From the NCBI RefSeq assembly GCF_046630445.1, contig NC_092338.1:221847501-221911500 (forward strand): DNA of 64,000 bases. Direction: 5' to 3'. Below, one piece after another: positions 62,066 through 64,000 of the stretch (position 1 is the stretch's first letter; each line of letters opens with the position of its first letter). Made by a program: the position numbers and the translations under genes. Source of the stretch: Rutidosis leptorrhynchoides. Lineage: Eukaryota; Streptophyta; Magnoliopsida; Asterales; Asteraceae. Below the pieces are notes generated by a model. That model did no database searches. It saw nothing but the letters and a program-made list of their open reading frames with translations, and was not told where the DNA came from.

Positions 62066-64000
62066 TATCTCGATAAATTCGTTATTGTGTTCATCGATGA
62101 CATATTGATCTATTCTAAAAATGAAGAAAAGCACGAACAACATCTCCGACTTGTGCTTGAACTCTTGAGACAAGAACGACTTTATGCCAAATTCTCCAAA
62201 TGTGAATTTTGGTTGAAGGAAGTTCAATTTCTTGGTCATGTTGTAAGTGACCAAGGTATTAAAGTCAATCCAACGAAAATCGAAGCCATTAGTAAATGGG
62301 AGACTCCTACTACTCCTACTCACATCCGTCAATTCTTGGGTCTCGCCGGATACTACCGTAGATTCATCAAGGATTTTTCTTTGGTTACACGTCCTCTAAC
62401 TGCATTAACTCACAAGGGAAAGAAATTCATTTGGGCGACTGAGCAAGAATCCGCGTTTCAAATCTTGAAGATAAAGCTAACCACCGCTCATATCTTGTCA
62501 CTTCCTGAAGGCAATGATGATTTTGTTGAATATTGCGATGCCTCGAAACATGGTTTTGGGTGTGTATTGATGCAACGAAAGAAAGTCATTGCTTATGCCT
62601 CTCGACAACTAAAAATTCATGAACGGAATTACACGACTCATGATCTCGAACTCGGAGCCGTTGTCTTTGCACTTAAAATGTGGAGACACTATCTTTATGG
62701 AACCAAGAGTACTATCTTTACCGACCACAAAAGTCTCCAACACATTTTCGATCAAAAGCAACTAAACATGAGACAACGAAGGTGGATTGAAACCTTAAAC
62801 GATTACGATTGCGAGCTTCGTTACCATCCCGGGAAGGCAAATGTAGTAGCCGATGCCTTAAGTCGAAAAGAAAGAGCGGTGCCTCTTCGTGTCCGAGCCT
62901 TAAACATCACCATCGACACAAACCTTAATAGCCAAATTCGGGTAGCCCAAGATGAGGCTCTCAAGGATGAAAACCTTTCACACGAGCTCTTGAACATTCT
63001 CGTCTCTCCATTCGAAATTAGGGAGACCGGACTCCGATATTACGCCAGAAGGATTTGGGTGCCTAGTTATGGGGACCTACGAAGCCTTATTTTAGATGAA
63101 GCCCATAAGTCACAATACTCGATTCACCCCGGTGCCAATAAGATGTACCACGACCTTAAACAACTATATTGGTGGCCGAACATCAAAAGGGACGTAGCTA
63201 CTTATGTTTCCAAGTGTTTGACATGTTCCAAAGTCAAAGCCGAACACCAAAGACCGTCCGGACTACTTCAACAACCCGAGATCCCGCAATGGAAGTGGGA
63301 AAGGATAACGATGGATTTTATCACCAAGCTACCAAAAATGACGGGCGGTTATGATACCATTTGGGTTATTGTTGACCGTCTCACCAAATCCGCACACTTC
63401 CTTGCCATGAAAGAAACGGACAAAATGGAGAAACTTGCACAACTTTACATTAAGGAGATCGTAGCCCGACACGGTGTAACCTTATTGATTATCTACGACC
63501 GAGATGGCCGTTTCGTTTCTAGATTTTGGCGTACATTGCAAGAAGCGTTGGGAACGCGTTTAGACATGAGCACCGCATATCATCCTCAAACCGATGGACA
63601 AAGCGAACGTACAATTCAAACCTTAGATGACATGTTACGAGCTTGCGTGGTTGATTTCGGAAAAGCTTGGGACAAGCACTTACCTCTCGCCGAGTTCTCT
63701 TACAACAATAGTTATCACGTGAGTATTAAAGTCGCACCTTTTGAAGCGCTATATGGCCGAAAATGTCGTTCACCTCTTTGTTGGGCCGAAGTAGGCGACG
63801 TACAAATCACCGGACCCGAACTCATTCACGAAACCACCGAGAAGATCGTTCAAATCCGAGATAGGCTTCGGACGGCCCGGAGTCGTCAAAAGTGCTATAC
63901 CGACAAAGGATGCAACAACCTTGAATTTCAAGTCGGTGACCGCGTCATGTTAAAAGTCGCACCTTGGAAGGGTGTAATCCGTTTTGGGAAACGCGGGAAG
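62066..64000 (+). pseudogene. pol: E5 pol: RT catalytic loop, RNase H, integrase (open to window end)
   Basis: After the +1 shift the frame is open for about 645 codons to the window end. RT catalytic [10 protein letters not shown] (about 62090), RNase [15 protein letters not shown] (about 62534) and [14 protein letters not shown], integrase zinc domain ([21 protein letters not shown]), then D in MDFITKL (about 63313), D in YDRDGRF (about 63500; Y where the E6 protein has S) and E in QSERTIQ (about 63604). The GPY/F and chromodomain region lies beyond the window. Close in sequence to E6 pol but clearly a separate family member. Confidence 0.9.

Larger units (their letters stand above)
43977..64000 (+). 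mobile_element. E5: Tekay-type chromovirus, plus strand, interrupted by E6 and the window end
   Basis: 5' LTR (43977-46340), tRNA-iMet primer site (46343-46359), leader, gag start (46764), E6 insertion (46887-60064), then gag-pol from 60070 to the window end within the integrase tail. Only the chromodomain part, polypurine tract and 3' LTR are outside. Apart from E6, one frameshift in RT is visible. Confidence 0.93.

Overview
This window is repeat-dense, AT-rich nuclear DNA of a flowering plant. I found no resident host gene, rRNA, tRNA, CRISPR array or prokaryotic feature. Almost all of it is nested LTR retrotransposons of three lineages: Ty1/copia, Ty3/gypsy Athila, and Ty3/gypsy chromovirus of Tekay type with a C-terminal chromodomain. 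Element style suggests a eudicot, possibly Asteraceae. That placement rests on general resemblance only and is weak.

Layout, left to right. (E1) 1-6595, minus: a copia element cut by the window edge, with LTR, tRNA-iMet primer site, long leader and a gag-pol frame holding nine stops but no frameshift. It sits against a (TA)n tract at the broken 5' side of E2. (E2) 6689-11397, plus: an Athila-like non-autonomous element without pol, with leader, an unrecognised ORF, conserved 3' noncoding region, polypurine tract and a truncated LTR. (IR) 11398-14360 plus 32396-32857: a near-perfect inverted repeat of about 1.65 kb per arm, made of two head-to-head copies of the 3' half of a Tekay-type LTR. 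(E4) 14361-32395, minus: a complete 18-kb Athila element inside the right arm, with 2-kb LTRs, ATAGA target duplication, tRNA-Asp-type primer site, decayed gag-pol, a second protease domain after integrase, a zinc-knuckle ORF and an ATHILA-type ORF. (E3) 32858-41301, plus: remains of a non-autonomous Tekay-type element whose primer site is split by a 4.3-kb solo LTR. 41302-43976 holds an Athila LTR fragment and an inverted Tekay-type LTR fragment. (E5) 43977-64000, plus: a Tekay chromovirus running off the right edge. (E6) 46887-60064, minus: a younger complete Tekay element inserted into E5 gag with an ACAAC target duplication. Its gag-pol has one stop, and its leader carries an F-box-like gene fragment and an acidic ORF.

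Standing out beyond ordinary transposon annotation: a short hairpin in every Tekay-type LTR whose closing base pair covaries (C-G, G-C, A-T); paired CpG-containing palindromes just upstream of the TATA box and again in the leaders of different lineages; an F-box gene captured in a retrotransposon leader; a second protease fused downstream of integrase; and conserved tetraloop hairpins in the 3' noncoding part of autonomous and non-autonomous Athila relatives. Inferred order of events: E3 is oldest; the solo LTR and E4 inserted into it; E5 landed beside it; E6 landed in E5.
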